64,000 nucleotides of DNA from Rehmannia glutinosa. Its lineage: Eukaryota; Streptophyta; Magnoliopsida; Lamiales; Orobanchaceae. Each line of letters begins with the position of its first letter. Position 1 is the stretch's first letter. The position numbers and the translations under genes were made by a program. The stretch lies in contig JABTTQ020003458.1 in NCBI GenBank assembly GCA_016081115.2, positions 148,647 to 212,646 on the forward strand. Direction: 5' to 3'. Below the pieces are notes generated by a model, which saw nothing but the letters and a program-made list of their open reading frames with translations, had not been told where the DNA came from and searched no databases. Positions 48,316 to 61,300 of this stretch are shown in pieces.

Positions 48316-50480
48316 AGTTTTTGGCGCCGTTCTTGAAACAAGAAAGTTGAGAACCAAACACGGATTGTGTGTCTATGGACTTTCAACTCGTGTGTGGTGC
48401 CGAAAAGAAGCGAGAAACGGGACGAGGAACACATGAACGGTGCGTGGATGCCGGTCGGTGCATGCGTGATATCATAAGAAAGCTATTTCACTGGAAACGA
48501 ACACCGGTGGTACATACGCCGCATGGACAACATGAGCATAATTCAAATCAAAGTGTTCCAACATCAGGACTCAATACTTGCCTGGAAATCCCAATTATGC
48601 ATTACTAGATGCAAACAATGGGAAAACGGTTCTTGACCACGATCCAAAGCAGCTAATATATGCATTCAAAGGTGGTACGAATCGAAATTAATAAGCGTCA
48701 AGCTAAAGACGTTAAATATAGCGCTTGTTGGGAGGCAACCCAACGGTTTGTGGTGTGATTTTTGTTTTCGTTTGTTTTCTTTTTTGTAAAAAAAAAAAAA
48801 AAAAAAAAACTGAGTGTTGTTGTACGGCATCATGCACGGGTGACCCGTGCGTTCGGGAGGAGGACTAATGTGGCTTCAGCATGAAGCACGGGCAGCCCGT
48901 GCGCAAGGCGCACGACCCGTGCGTCCTTCTGCTAAGACAATATTAAGGTACAAAACTTGAAGTGATGGTTGAAGGAAGAAGTCCTAGCGATATGAGGAGA
49001 TGCCAAGGAGGGCCACCACCCGCACAATGAATCGGTAAATCCACACAATTTTATATTGAAATTCTATCTTCTCTTACGTGCGATATAATTTCATTTAAGT
49101 TTGGGGGGAGAGATAGTTATTTTGATATGAAATGTGTGGATTAAAAACAAAATTGCATTTTTGTGTGTTTTCATATAGTTGCATGTAGAGCATTTTAGGT
49201 TGCATTTGCATTAGAAACACGTTTATTGTTTTAGCACGTTTATTGCTTTCATAGATTTTAGGGAGTGAGTTGATCTCTTGATTGTAACTTATGCTTGATT
49301 TTGAAAATTTTGTATTGTTAGGATTGGGTGTTGAGTATGAGTTGATTGAGCCATGAATAGATGATATTGAGCATGTGGATATTGAGAACATGGTTTGATG
49401 CTTTGAATTACGTATTTGCAAGCCTGTGAGCTTTTGAGCCTTTCTTACCGCTTTCATCATATGCGATCTTGTTGATTGATTTGAGTGTATCATTCATGTT
49501 GTTAGAATTCGAACTTGCTCGTATCTCTATCAAAGTCACATGTTGTATGCGGTGTGAAAATGATCAAAGGCCATTTTTTTGTTAGCCCTTCAAGCCTTTT
49601 GCTTACCTAATGATGATATTGAAATCCCTAGTTAGCCAACTTGAACCTATTGCCTAATTTCTTGATAGCAACAATTCAAGCCTTAACTTGATATATTTGT
49701 TACCCTACACTTGAGCGTATAACATTGAGTAAAGGGAATGAATGAGGTTGAATGAGTTGGAATTGAAAAATTGGATAATTGTACAAAATTTGTTAAAGGG
49801 AACAAAAGAGAAAGAAAAGGAGGAGAAAAGAAATGTTGAAAATTCATAAAAGAGTCGAAAAAAAAATTTGACTTTATGATGTGAGTTTTCATTGAATGAA
49901 CTTGGAGGCTAAGAATTGTATGTGAGGTGATAATGTTTACAAAAGAAAGGGGATGGAGATAAGAAGAGTTGATGAAAATGAGAGATGATTTGGGTAGCAT
50001 ATTAAGCTTTGACGTAGATGATTTATATGCTCACTTTGGTATATACGCTCGAGTTTGAGTCACTCCATCTATATTTTCCTACCTTAACCAAAGAGCCTTC
50101 ATTACAACCAAAGAGAAAAAGTCCTTTTTGATTCACAAATTGCATACATTCTAGTGGCAGAGATATGAGACGATTTGCAAGCTTATGGTAATTCTTCAAT
50201 ATTGAATTGAATTGAGCGTAAACACGCCCTATATTCATGTGAGATGAGAGTATACACTTGATCTTGAGAGAAGTGATTCAAAGCATTTACCATGATTTAT
50301 TTGATGTGTGCTCTATGTTAGATGTTTGAGGCTTGGTCGATTCGTTGCTTGACACCTACGATAAACAATGCGAATTTTATGGAGTTGTTGTGCGTTCTAC
50401 TTTTCATTACTCCCAATCATGTTTTGTCTAGTTTTTAAAAGCGTTGAGGAACGGCCAATGAGTTTAAGTTTGGGGGATTT
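48316..50480 (+). mobile_element. Array 2 internal region 2
   Basis: 2,165 bp, collinear with internal region 1; PBS near 48322, hairpin 48727-48744, internal purine tract about 49094-49113, terminal tract 50464-50480. No coding domain. Confidence 0.85.
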
Positions 50481-52144
50481 TGATAGGTGTGAGTTTTGCA
50501 TGTATTTTAGGGAATATTTATGGCTATAATTGTTTATAAACATGCAATAACGTGTATGAAATGGTATATATTCGCTCTTTGTGGGAAAGATATTACGCTT
50601 TGCTCGTTTTGTAGGAATTTAACGATATTTGGAGTGATTTTATGACAAATACGAGCATTGCAACCTTGAATCATCAAGAATCGGCGATTACACCCAATTG
50701 GAAGCCAACTATATGGATTCTAGAGTCATAGTGATGAGTCATGTGTCAAAAGAAGCATGGATGATCAAACAACAAGGAGATTTATCTCAAGGAACATCCA
50801 AACGCGTATGGAATTTCCAGACTGGCGGGGTTTAGTATTTTGGTCATAACTCTCTCTACAAAATTGATATTGAGGTGATTCAAGTGGCTATGGAAATCTA
50901 AGAGAGAGGGCTACAACTCTTCTGAAGACCCCTGCAAGCAAATTCGGACATTTGGGTGGCGCACGGGTAACCCGTGCGTTGGACGCACGACCCGTGCTCC
51001 CCCTACGAGACCGGATTATTTCTACGAGGATGGCGCACGGGTAACCCATGCGTGGGCGCACGACCCGTGCGCCCTACGAGACTGGATTTTTTCTACTGAG
51101 AATGGGCGCACGGGTAACCCGTGTGTGGGCGCGCATTTCGACCGTGCGTGCTTGCGAAAAACTCCAAAAATGACAAAAAATTGACCTAGACTTCAAAAAG
51201 GGTATAAATACCACTTCTTGGGGCGCACACCAGGGAGGGAAAAGTCCAGGAAAAGACCCAAGAACACAAGAAATAGCTCAACTTCATCAAGGAAGAATCA
51301 AGAGAAGAATCGGGTCGAATCGGAGCTTGAGGATTGAAGATTAATCGAGAGATTATCCATTTCCCTAAGTTTTCTCATTCTTTGTGCTTTAATCTTTCAT
51401 TTTAGCTTGTCATGAATATGAACAATTTGTCTATGGGTTGTTTATTTGTAATGAGTAGCTAAACTTCTTGTGATTTCCGGGTTTTGGAAGTAGATTAATT
51501 GAACTCTTATTGAATGTTTTAATCTTAGTTGAAGTTATTGTCTTGAAGCCTATTTGAGTACTTTGAGCTTATTCTTGTTTTATCACTTGGCCAATGATTT
51601 AACTTGTTTGATATATTGATTCATAATTCGAGAGATGAGTTTCAATATTAGATCTTGAGTACTTGACATGAATATTTGCATGAATCGAGAGGTTTGTAGA
51701 TGTTTGTGAGGATATTTGATCTTTGGTGCTTTTGGGAGTTGTATATCTATTGTTGAGTAGAGATCTAGCAAAGATATTTCAATCTACGTTTTATATGCAT
51801 CTCGAGAGGAGGATAAAATATCGTGGTGATCGTCTTATAGGTATATTGATAATAACTTTGGCTTTGATTAAATCGGACAACAAGAGGAATATTAATCGAA
51901 ATCATAACCGGGAATCCGTTTTATTCTCTTGATAATTCCATTATTTTTCATCTTGTGTTTTTGTGGTTATTCTTGTCTTTACCTCCACAACAATCATCAA
52001 ATTAAGATCGTCTAAATAAAAATAAAACTATTTTGGTTCAATACTTAGCGCACTAATTTATTAGTCTCCGTGAATACGACCTTGCTTACCCTATTCTATA
52101 AACTACACCGTACACTTGCGGTGAAGCTAAAAATAAGGCGAACA
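50481..52144 (+). repeat. Array 2 LTR3
   Basis: 1,664 bp, TGATAGGTGTGAG to GGCGAACA; TATA box at 51203-51210. Confidence 0.92.
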
Positions 52145-54303
52145 AGTTTTGGCGCCGTTACGGGAAACAAGAAAGTTGAGAACCAAACACGGATTGTGTG
52201 TCTATGGACTTTCAACTCGTGTGTGGTGTGAAAAGAAGCGAGAAACGGGACGAGGAACACATGAAGCAGTGCGTGGATGCCCGGTCGGTGCATGCGTGAT
52301 ATCATAAGAAAGCTATTTCACAAAAAACGAACACGGTGGTACATACGCGCATGGACAACATGAGCATAATTCAAATCAAAGTGTTCCAACATCGGGACTC
52401 AATACTTGCCTGGAAATCCCAATTATGCATTACTAGATGCAAACAATGGGAAAACGGTTCTTGACCACGATCCAAAGCAGCTAATATATGCATTCAAAGG
52501 TGGTACGAATCGAAATTAATAAGCGTCAAGCTAAAGACGTTAAATATAGCGCTTGTTGGGAGGCAACCCAACGGTTTGTGGTGTGATTTTTGTTTTTGTT
52601 TGTTTTCTTTTTGTAAAAAAAAAAAAAAAAAAGCGAGTGTTGTTGTATGCGGCATCATGCGGGTGACCCGTGCGTTCGGGAGGAGGACTAATGTGGCTTG
52701 AAGATGAAGCACGGCAGCGGGCACCCGTCAGGCGCAAGACGTGCGTCCTTCTGCTAAGACAATATTAAGGTACAAAACTTGAAGTGATGGTTGAAGGAAG
52801 AAGTCCTAGCGATATGAGGAGATGCCAAGGAGGGCCACCACCCGCACAATGAATCAGGTAAATCCACACAATTTTATATTGAAATTCTATCTTCTCTTAC
52901 GTGCGATATAATTTCATTTAAGTTTGGGGGGAGAGATAGTTATTTTGATATGAAATGTGTGGATTAAAAACAAAATTGCATTTTTGTGTGTTTTCATATA
53001 GTTGCATGTAGAGCATTTTAGGTTGCATTTGCATTAGAAACACGTTTATTGTTTTAGCACGTTTATTGCTTTCATAGATTTTAGGGAGTGAGTTGATCTC
53101 TTGATTGTAACTTATGCTTGATTTTGAAAATTTTGTATTGTTAGGATTGGGTGTTGAGTATGAGTTGATTGAGCCATGAATAGATGATATTGAGCATGTG
53201 GATATTGAGAACATGGTTTGATGCTTTGAATTACGTATTTGCAAGCCTGTGAGCTTTTGAGCCTTTACTGCTTTCATCATATGCAGTCTTGTTGATTGAT
53301 TTGAGTGTATCATTCATGTTGTTAGAATTCCAGAACTTGCTCTGGTATCTCTATCAAAGTCACATGTTGTATGCGAATTGTGAAAATGATCAAAGGCCAT
53401 TTTTTTGTTAGCCCTTCAAGCCTTTTGCTTACCTAATGATGATATTGAAATCCCTAGTTAGCCAACTTGAACCTATTGCCTAATTTCTTGATAGCAACAA
53501 TTCAAGCCTTAACTTGATATATTTGTTACCCTACACTTGAGCGTATAACATTGAGTAAAGGGAATGAATGAGGTTGAATGAGTTGGAATTGAAAAATTGG
53601 ATAATTGTACAAAATTGGTTGATGGGAACAAAAGAGAAAGAAAAGGAGGAGAAAAGAAATGTTGAAAATTCATAAAAGAGTCGAAAAAAAAAATTTGACT
53701 TTATGATGTGAGTTTTCATTGAATGAACTTGGAGGCTAAGAATTGTATGTGAGGTGATAATGTTTACAAAAGAAAGGGGATGGAGATAAGAAGAGTTGAT
53801 GAAAATGAGAGATGATTTGGGTAGCATATTAAGCTTTGACGTAGATGATTTATATGCTCACCGGTATATACGCTCGAGTTTGAGTCACTCCATCTATATT
53901 TTCCTACCTTAACCAAAGAGCCTTCATTACAACCAAAGAGAAAAAGTCCTTTTTGATTCACAAATTGCATACATTCTAGTGGCAGAGATATGAGACGATT
54001 TGCAAGCTTATGGTAATTCTTCAACATTGAATTGAATTGAGCGTAAACACGTCCTATATTCATGTGAGATGAGAGTATACACTTGATCTTGAGAGAAGTG
54101 ATTCAAAGCATTTACCATGATTTATTTGATGTGTGCTCTATGTTAGATGTTTGAGGCTTGGTCGATTCGTTGCTTGACACCTACGATAAACAATGCGAAT
54201 TTTATGGAGTTGTTGTGCGTTCTACTTTTCATTACTCCCAATCATGTTTTGTCTAGTTTTTAAAAGCGTTGGGACGACCCAACAGTTTAAGTTTGGGGGA
54301 TTT
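52145..54303 (+). mobile_element. Array 2 internal region 3
   Basis: 2,159 bp, collinear with the other two; hairpin 52555-52572, internal purine tract about 52918-52936. The GC-rich block at about 52660-52745 is the most altered of the three. Confidence 0.85.
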
Positions 54304-55958
54304 TGATAGGTGTGAGTTTTGCATGTATTTTAGGGCATATTTATGGCTATAATTGTTTATAAACATGCAATAACGTGTATGAAATGGTATATATTCGCTC
54401 TTTGTGGGAAAGATATTACGCTTTGCTCGTTTTGTAGGAATTTAACGATATTTGGAGTGATTTTATGACAAATACGAGCATTGCAACCTTGAATCATCAA
54501 GAATCGGCGATTACACCCAATTGGAAGCCAACTATATGGATTCTAGAGTCATAGTGATGAGTCATGTGTCAAAAGAAGCATGGATGATCAAACAACAAGG
54601 AGATTTATCTCAAGGAACATCCAAACGCGTATGGAATTTCCAGCACTGGCAGGGTTTAGTATTTTGGTCATAACTCTCTCTACAAAATTGATATTGAGGT
54701 GATTCAAGTGGCTATGGAAAGCTAAGAGAGAGGGCTACAACTCTTCTGAAGACCCTGCAAGCAAATTCGGACATTTGGGTGGCGCACGGGTAACCGTGCG
54801 TTGACGCACGACCCGTGCTCCCCTCAGACGGATTATTTCTACGAGGATGGCGCACGGGTAACCCATGCGTGGGCGCACGACCCGTGCGCCCTACGAGACT
54901 GGATTTTTCTACAGAATGGGCGCACGGGTAACCCGTGTGTGGGCGCACGACCGTGCGTGCTTTTGCGAGAAAACTCCAAAAATGACAAAGACAAATTGAC
55001 CTAGACTTCAAAAAGGGTATAAATACCACTTCTTGGGCGCACACCGGGAGGGAAAGGTCCTGGAAAAGACCCAAGAACACAAGAAATAGCTCAACTTCAT
55101 CAAGGAAGAATCAAGAGAAGAATCGGGTCGAATCGGAGCTTGAGGATTGAAGATTAATCGAGAGATTATCCATTTCCCTAAGTTTTCTCATTCTTTGTGC
55201 TTTAATCTTTCATTTTAGCTTGTCATGAATATGAACAATTTGTCTATGGGTTGTTTATTTGTAATGAGTAGCTAAACTTCTTGTGATTTAGGGTTTTGGA
55301 AGTAGATTAATTGAACTCTTATTGAATGTTTTAATCTTAGTTGAAGTTATTGTCTTGAAGCCTATTTGAGTACTTTGAGCTTATTCTTGTTTTATCACTT
55401 GGCCAATGATTTAACTTGTTTGATATATTGATTCATAATTCGAGAGATGAGTTTCAATATTAGATCTTGAGTACTTGACATGAATATTTGCATGAATCGA
55501 GAGGTTTGTAGATGTTTGTGAGGATATTTGATCTTTGGTGCTTTTGGGAGTTGTATATCTATTGTTGAGTAGAGATGCTAGCAAAGATATTTCAATCTAC
55601 GTTTTATATGCATCTCGAGAGGAGGATAAAATATCGTGGTGATCGTCTTATAGGTATATTGATAATAACTTTGGCTTTGATTAAATCGGACAACAAGAGG
55701 AATATTAATCGAAATCATAACCCGGGAATCCGTTTTATTCTCTTGATAATTCCATTATTTTTCATCTTGTGTTTTTGTGGTTATTCTTGTCTTTACCTCC
55801 ACAACAATCATCAAATTAAGATCGTCTAAATAAAAATAAAACTATTTTGGTTCAATACTTAGCGCACTAATTTATTAGTCTCGTGGATACGACCTTGCTT
55901 ACCCTATTCTATAAACTACACCGTACACTTTGCGGTGAAGCTAAAAATAAGGCGAACA
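54304..55958 (+). repeat. Array 2 LTR4
   Basis: 1,655 bp, ends GGCGAACA followed immediately by CTATT (55959-55963), not by a primer site. This is the true right end of the array. Confidence 0.92.
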
Positions 55959-55963
55959 CTATT
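55959..55963 (+). repeat. Target-site duplication CTATT, right copy
   Basis: Partner of 42820-42824. Confidence 0.85.
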
Positions 55964-57222
55964 CTCAACTCCTAGATTAAAAACATCATCACTGTCATTT
56001 CATCGATTCTCAATTATGTTTCCAAAGAAATCCCAACGAGCATAATTTTCACGAAATCAACTTATGAAATTTGGATCGATCTCAATGATATTTTTAGCGA
56101 GAACCACAATCATCGCATTTTTTGACTTCTCTATATCTTAATCAATCTCAAACATGATCAACAATTTATGGCTTCCATTTCACAAAGCTTAAAGTACTAT
56201 GGGAGAAACTCAACAATTTGGGCTTTCCTAGTTGTAGCAAGTGTAGATGTGGTGGAGTAAAAGCTCTTAATTATCACTACCAAATGGGATACATTATGTT
56301 CTTCCTCATTAGTTTGAATGACTAATTTTCTCATATCTGTGGCCAAATGCTGCTCCTTGATCCTATTCCTTCTATTAATAATGTTTTCTCCCTTGTTTAT
56401 CAAGAACAACAACAACGTAAGATTGTATCTTATCATTTTCTATCATTGATTCAAACAATGGCTTTGCCTTTATTATCACCAAATATGTACTTACAAGTTT
56501 TCTGATAAAGGTTCTATATTTTAGAAGAAAGATCGCCCTTTCTGCACACATTGTAATTTTCATGATCATAATATTGATAAAATGTTACAAACAACTATTG
56601 TTATCCTCTTGGTTTTTGTTAATTTGAAACCTACTTTAGTGGATCCGGTCAATCAAGTTTCTACTCCACCTCTTTCTTTTGATTACATTGGTCATGCTCC
56701 ACATCATATGAATATTTTTTTTACAACACAATGAATGTTTCTCAATTGTCAGCATTTCAAGATAGCATCATTGGTCACCTATCATCCATTGGTACCGCCA
56801 TTAACCCCATAAGTTTTTAAAATACAAGTGTTTATTTTTCAATTGCCTCAAGTTCATCACTTTGTTCTCTCTCGTCTGTTTGGCTCCTTTATTAGTGCGC
56901 TTCAAAACATGTATCTTTGTTTCTACACTTTTATTAATATGAGCTCAACGCACCATGCAATTATTATATTGCCTAGTCACATTTATCTTCATGTCCATTT
57001 TTGTGGTGATACTCAACTTGAGCCTATTTTAATGGATGTCTTATTTGTGACCCAATTTATATTCAATTTCATTTATATTAGTGCCTTGACCACAACATCC
57101 AGTCTCGCTATTTTTTTATATTCGACTATTGTACTATTCGGACTTAGACTGCAGAGCGATGCTTGATATTGGTATGCGTCTTGAAGACCTATATGTGCTT
57201 CATACATATATTCGGTTATACA
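55964..57222 (+). pseudogene. Copia gag C-part, protease region and GAG-pre start
   Basis: Continues the gag interrupted at 42820: VSKEIPTSIIF and YEIWIDL (about 56020-56085), then decayed gag to about 56600. At about 56970-57135 it reads HVHFCGD, LEPIL and DVLFVTQFIFN, the region after the Copia protease, then RLEDLYVL (about 57178-57202), the GAG-pre-integrase start. Sequence then switches to an inverted piece. Integrase, RT and RNase H are absent on this side. Confidence 0.78.
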
Positions 57223-57223
57223 T

Positions 57224-57608
57224 CTACAACAAGCCCTGGACTATCGGAATAATGTAGAAAGCGAGAGGTTTGAAGGATCGTCATTGGTGACATTACCATG
57301 AGATGCGAGGTTGAAAAGGAAGATTCTCCATGGAAAGAAGACCTAGCTTGAAAAATGCAATCTCAAAGACGTGAAGTTATAAGGAAACTGAGATGATGTC
57401 TACAGATACCATATTAATATAGAGAAAATTTTATTATCAATTGATAAATGATCTGTACAAGACTTCTACCCTTTTATATATGTATAACAACCATCAAGCT
57501 GGCTAAAGAACATATAAAAAAGATTAACTAATCAATTAACATAAAACTACACTAGATAGCTAACTTGTTAACTAACCTTAATTAACTAATTGTGAATATT
57601 CTTCTCAA
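57224..57608 (-). mobile_element. Inverted partial copy of the same Copia (leader plus LTR)
   Basis: Reverse complement matches the forward element: leader (GATAGTCCAG-GCTTGT, TCTCATGG, TAACTTCACGT) and then PBS TGGTATCTGTAG (57400-57411) and LTR (57412-about 57605) including GTTTTATGTTAATTGATTAG. It lacks the Gypsy fragment and so shows the pre-insertion leader. It ends near 57608 at a CTTGAGAAG tract, where LINE sequence starts. Confidence 0.82.
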
Positions 57609-57611
57609 GTT

Positions 57612-58021
57612 GAAATTATCTCTCATTTATTTCTTGTTAACGCTTTCGAGGTTAAGAAGGCGTGGTGCCATTTTCAAAGTTGGTTAGGATATCCCTCTTC
57701 CCACCGATCGTATTCACATTTTTTATCGACAAAACAACACACCTTATGCACACACAATGCACATTTTCTTTCTTGTACCTGTTTAGTTTTTCGGTTTAGT
57801 TGGAGAGCAAGAAATGCCTACAAACATGACGATATTCCTTTCCGTTACAAAAGCATCGTTATTCAAATTGAACATTATGCATTTATTAGCTCGAGTTCTC
57901 TTTTTCAAAAAAAGCACTGGTTTGGATTCACGAGCATTGCAAGTACACTTGGTCTCGAAGTTTAGGTTGCCTTCTTCCATGCATTTCTTCCCAATTTTAT
58001 GGTTAAAACCTCCATTACATT
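57612..58021 (+). pseudogene. LINE ORF2 zf-RVT to RNase H linker, left piece
   Basis: A plus-strand frame resembling the C-terminal part of plant LINE ORF2: HLFLVNAFEVKKAW (zf-RVT end), HRSYSHFL, then FSWRARNAYKHDDIPF and HWFGFTSIASTLGLE, a stretch typical between zf-RVT and RNase H. It continues at 62766 after the inserted Copia. Upstream ORF2 parts are absent, so it is 5'-truncated. Confidence 0.75.
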
Positions 58022-58284
58022 TGTTGAGCTTAGTATAGCTTGATAGCTAGAAGTTGTCATTTGCATCTTTATGTTTCGATCAAGTATAGTCCTTATGCTT
58101 TTTCAGTTTTTCCTCCTAATGACTTGACATATGTCATGTTCGATTGGGGCTTTTGAATGGCGCCGTCCTCACGTGTATAAAGCTCTGCCGCAACTTTTTC
58201 TTCATTTAAGTTTACGGTTCAAATAAAAATGGTTCCCCAAATTTTTCTGTTTCAATACTCGGATGAGAATTGATTTTATCTTCA
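58022..58284 (+). repeat. 5' LTR of the 4.7-kb Copia
   Basis: 263 bp, TG...CA; TATA-like TGTATAAAGC at about 58175. Confidence 0.9.
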
Positions 58285-58297
58285 TGGTACCAGAGCG
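58285..58297 (+). promoter_or_regulatory. Primer-binding site
   Basis: TGGTACCAGAGCG directly after the 5' LTR; initiator tRNA-Met type with one change from TGGTATCAGAGC. Confidence 0.85.
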
Positions 58298-58395
58298 TGG
58301 TATGATTCATGGCTCAACTTGATACGAAATTATCAACACCAAAACACACCGCAAAAATGACGCGTCGGTATATATAAAGGACCTCGATCCATTAT

Positions 58396-61300
58396 CGCTA
58401 CATGGATCGGATCATCCTGGGATGGTGTTGGTCACGAATCCACTCAATGGCGTGAACTACTTGTCCGAGTCGAGCAATGAGGCTAGACTTGGAGCGAAGT
58501 CGAAACTTCGGATTCATCTATGGCATGTCACAATTCCGGATTTGAACACCGAGGCATACACACAATACGAGAAAAGGTTATTTGCATGGTCTCATGGCTA
58601 CTTAATGCTATATCGAGGAAATTGTGGAGGCATTTATATATGTGAAAAGTTGAAGTAACTCGGGATGAGTAAGGTTTGAAAGATACGGGAAAGCAAGCGG
58701 ACCTCTCAAATATCAATTGCGAAGGAAATAGCAAATTTCATCCAAGGTACATCCATTCGTTACTACCTATTATACCAAATTGAAATGTTTGTGGGATGAG
58801 TACGCTTGTGTAGTGCAACTTACGAGTGTACATGTGGTCTTGGACAAGCTATTTGTGAGAATGACAGCGACATTAAACTAATCCCGTTTCTAATGGGGCC
58901 AAATGAAGTTTTTGAAGCGGTGAAAAATCGGATATTGTTAATGGATCTATTGCCTTCCGTTAATAGAGCATATTCCATGATCTTAAAGGTTGAGAAAGAA
59001 GGTTGTACACACTAAAGTTTTAGATCCACTTGACACCACATCACCGATGGTTAAAGGAAACTATGGTAGAGGAAACTTGATGGCATGACGGTGACAGGGG
59101 AATGGTGAGGAATGCGCATGGATCAAACAAGATTAAGAGACAGAGAGGTGGTGGTCCACCAAGGAAAACAAAGAAGGAACGAGCAAAATTGTTGTGTAGT
59201 CATTGTGGTTATAATGGTCATGAGATGAAAGAGTGCTTCAAACTAAAAGCGGATATCGGGTGGTACAAGGAATTGAATGAACAAAGAGCTAACCAATCTA
59301 TTAATATGGTGGAGAATACGAACTTGGATCTCGCCAATTTCAAGGGTGAACATGAGTTCTGAGAAAAGTGATCCACCCGACTTTCCGCAATGATTCAAAA
59401 GGAAGTGGCTAAGTACTTGGCCAGCAGAGCTTAACTTCACAAGGAGATACACATTCTTTCTCTCACCTTGTGGACTATTCGGTATAAAACAGGACACACA
59501 CTTTACTTTGTCCTTGTTGAATGTGGTAGTAAGGTAAATTGGATAGTGGATTACGTGAGCTAGCGGACATATCTCGCTTCTTTTCGCATTGATTGTTGAA
59601 CCAAAACTTATGTTGAACTGTTCTTTTACCCCGATGGTACTAGTGTTTTTTGACACATGTTGGAGATATTAAGTTGTCTCATTTGAACTTGCTCTAAAAA
59701 ATGGCTTGATTGTGCCAAGCTTCAAATACAATTTGCTTTCTATAAGTCATTGCTTGAAGGTAGTGACCTTGAATGCAAGGTTTCTCGAGAGAAAATGTTG
59801 GTTGCGGGACCCTAAGGATGGAAGTATTAAAGTCTGTGGGGAAGGCTTTGCACTATATGTTTTCGAGGTTCAGAATTTAGTGGTTCAGAGGACATTATGT
59901 TGTTGATCCGGAAGTTTGGCATAAAAGGTGGGCCACTCTTCACCTACTTGTTTGTAGCACATTGCTTTTTTGAAGTCTTTTTCGTAATAAAACCGGACTT
60001 GGATGTTTGTACAACTTGTCATGAAGAAAAATAGTGCGGGTTGAATTTTCCTTTGAGCTCAATTAAAACCGGTCATGCTTTTGAACTAATTCATATTGAT
60101 ATATGGGGCCCTACCATGAAGCATCGGTTACAAATACTTCCTACATGTTAACTATAGTAGATGACTATACTAGAGGCACATAGATTTACTTGATGAAACA
60201 CAAGTCCGAGGTAGCCACACACTTGAATCGTTCTTTGTATTTGTTGAGAACCAATTTCGAAGCATGTATGAAGGTGAGATCGATAATGGTTTGGAGTTTG
60301 TGGGAAATGAGACTCAAGCTCTGTTTTGCCACAGAGGAATATTACATTAGAAGGCTTGTCCTACTCTCCACAAACAACAGAATGGGTAGTGGAAAGAAAG
60401 CACGACACATTCTTGAAATTGCTAGAGCTCGCTACTTCAATCACATGTCCCTAAAAGATTTTGGCCATATACTCTACTTTGCAAATTGTTCACATTCTAA
60501 ACCCTCTTCCTCTTGTTGTTTTGAAGTGGAAGGCACCTTATGAAATGCTACACAATACAACCCCAACTACACTAGATTCGAGTTTTTGGATGCTTGTGCT
60601 TTGCATCCAAGGTTGGGCCACACAAAGGTAAATTTGATGTCGGGGTTGCACCATCGTTTTCCTTGGATATGTGGCCAGTGTCAAAGGATTGAGACTCTTT
60701 AACCTACATTCTAAGGAGATCTTCATCTCTAGGGATGTAAATTTTTGAGACAAGGTTCTCTTTTCGAGCAATCCCCTACTCCTTCGTAAATTCTCTCCCC
60801 ATGCAATCGGACAATTGTGAAGATACTATCACTAGTGATTCTATTGATTCGATGAAGAGTGCCTTCCTCCATCTCACTCTGAGAACTTCTTGGGAGAGGT
60901 CACTGGGCATGAAGCACCGCCCTTGGATGAAAGACTATGTCACTAACTCGGTGTCCATGAATACTATACCCTTACAACAACCTCCACCTATCATCAAGCC
61001 CTCGGTGTTTTTTACTAACATTATTGAGTCAAGTAGTGAGCTTGCGGCAGCTACACTCAAGCATCTAAAGATAAAGCCTGGGTGGAGGCCATGAATAAGG
61101 AATTGCAAACACTTGAAGAGAATAAAACTTGGGAATTGACTATGCTTCCCCCTGGTAAGAGAGCCATAGGTTCAAAGTGGGTATATAAAGTCAAGAGGAA
61201 CCCTGATGGAAGTGTAGACAGAATCTGAAGCTAGATTGGTGGCAAAGTGGTACCTTCAAGTGGAAGGGATTGATTTTCTAGAGAGTTTTTCCCCAGTTGC

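Larger units (their letters stand above)
42825..55958 (+). mobile_element. Tandem array 2: four LTRs and three internal regions, one TSD pair
   Basis: 13,134 bp organised LTR1-int1-LTR2-int2-LTR3-int3-LTR4 with a period of about 3.82 kb. All LTRs start TGATAGGTGTGAG and end GGCGAACA; all internals start with a TGGCGCCGTT primer site and end with a purine tract AAGTTTGGGGATTTT. No unit has gag, protease, RT, RNase H or integrase, so it is a non-autonomous (LARD-like) element. The outermost LTRs are flanked by CTATT, and the broken Copia gag reads on across the insertion, so the multimer sits at one integration site. Units are nearly identical, indicating recent expansion or homogenisation. Confidence 0.92.
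41321..57223 (+). mobile_element. Broken Copia element, forward part, with two nested insertions
   Basis: Forward Copia sequence runs LTR, PBS-like site, leader, gag, protease and the start of GAG-pre-integrase, and stops near 57223. Two insertions interrupt it: a Gypsy 3' fragment (about 41611-42588) and the tandem array (42825-55958) inside gag. At 57224 an inverted piece of the same family follows. Confidence 0.8.

Noticed and set aside
56828..57166. 112-codon hydrophobic frame as a membrane protein
   Set aside because: It aligns by eye with the post-protease part of Copia pol (DVLFVTQFIFN); the hydrophobicity comes from decay.
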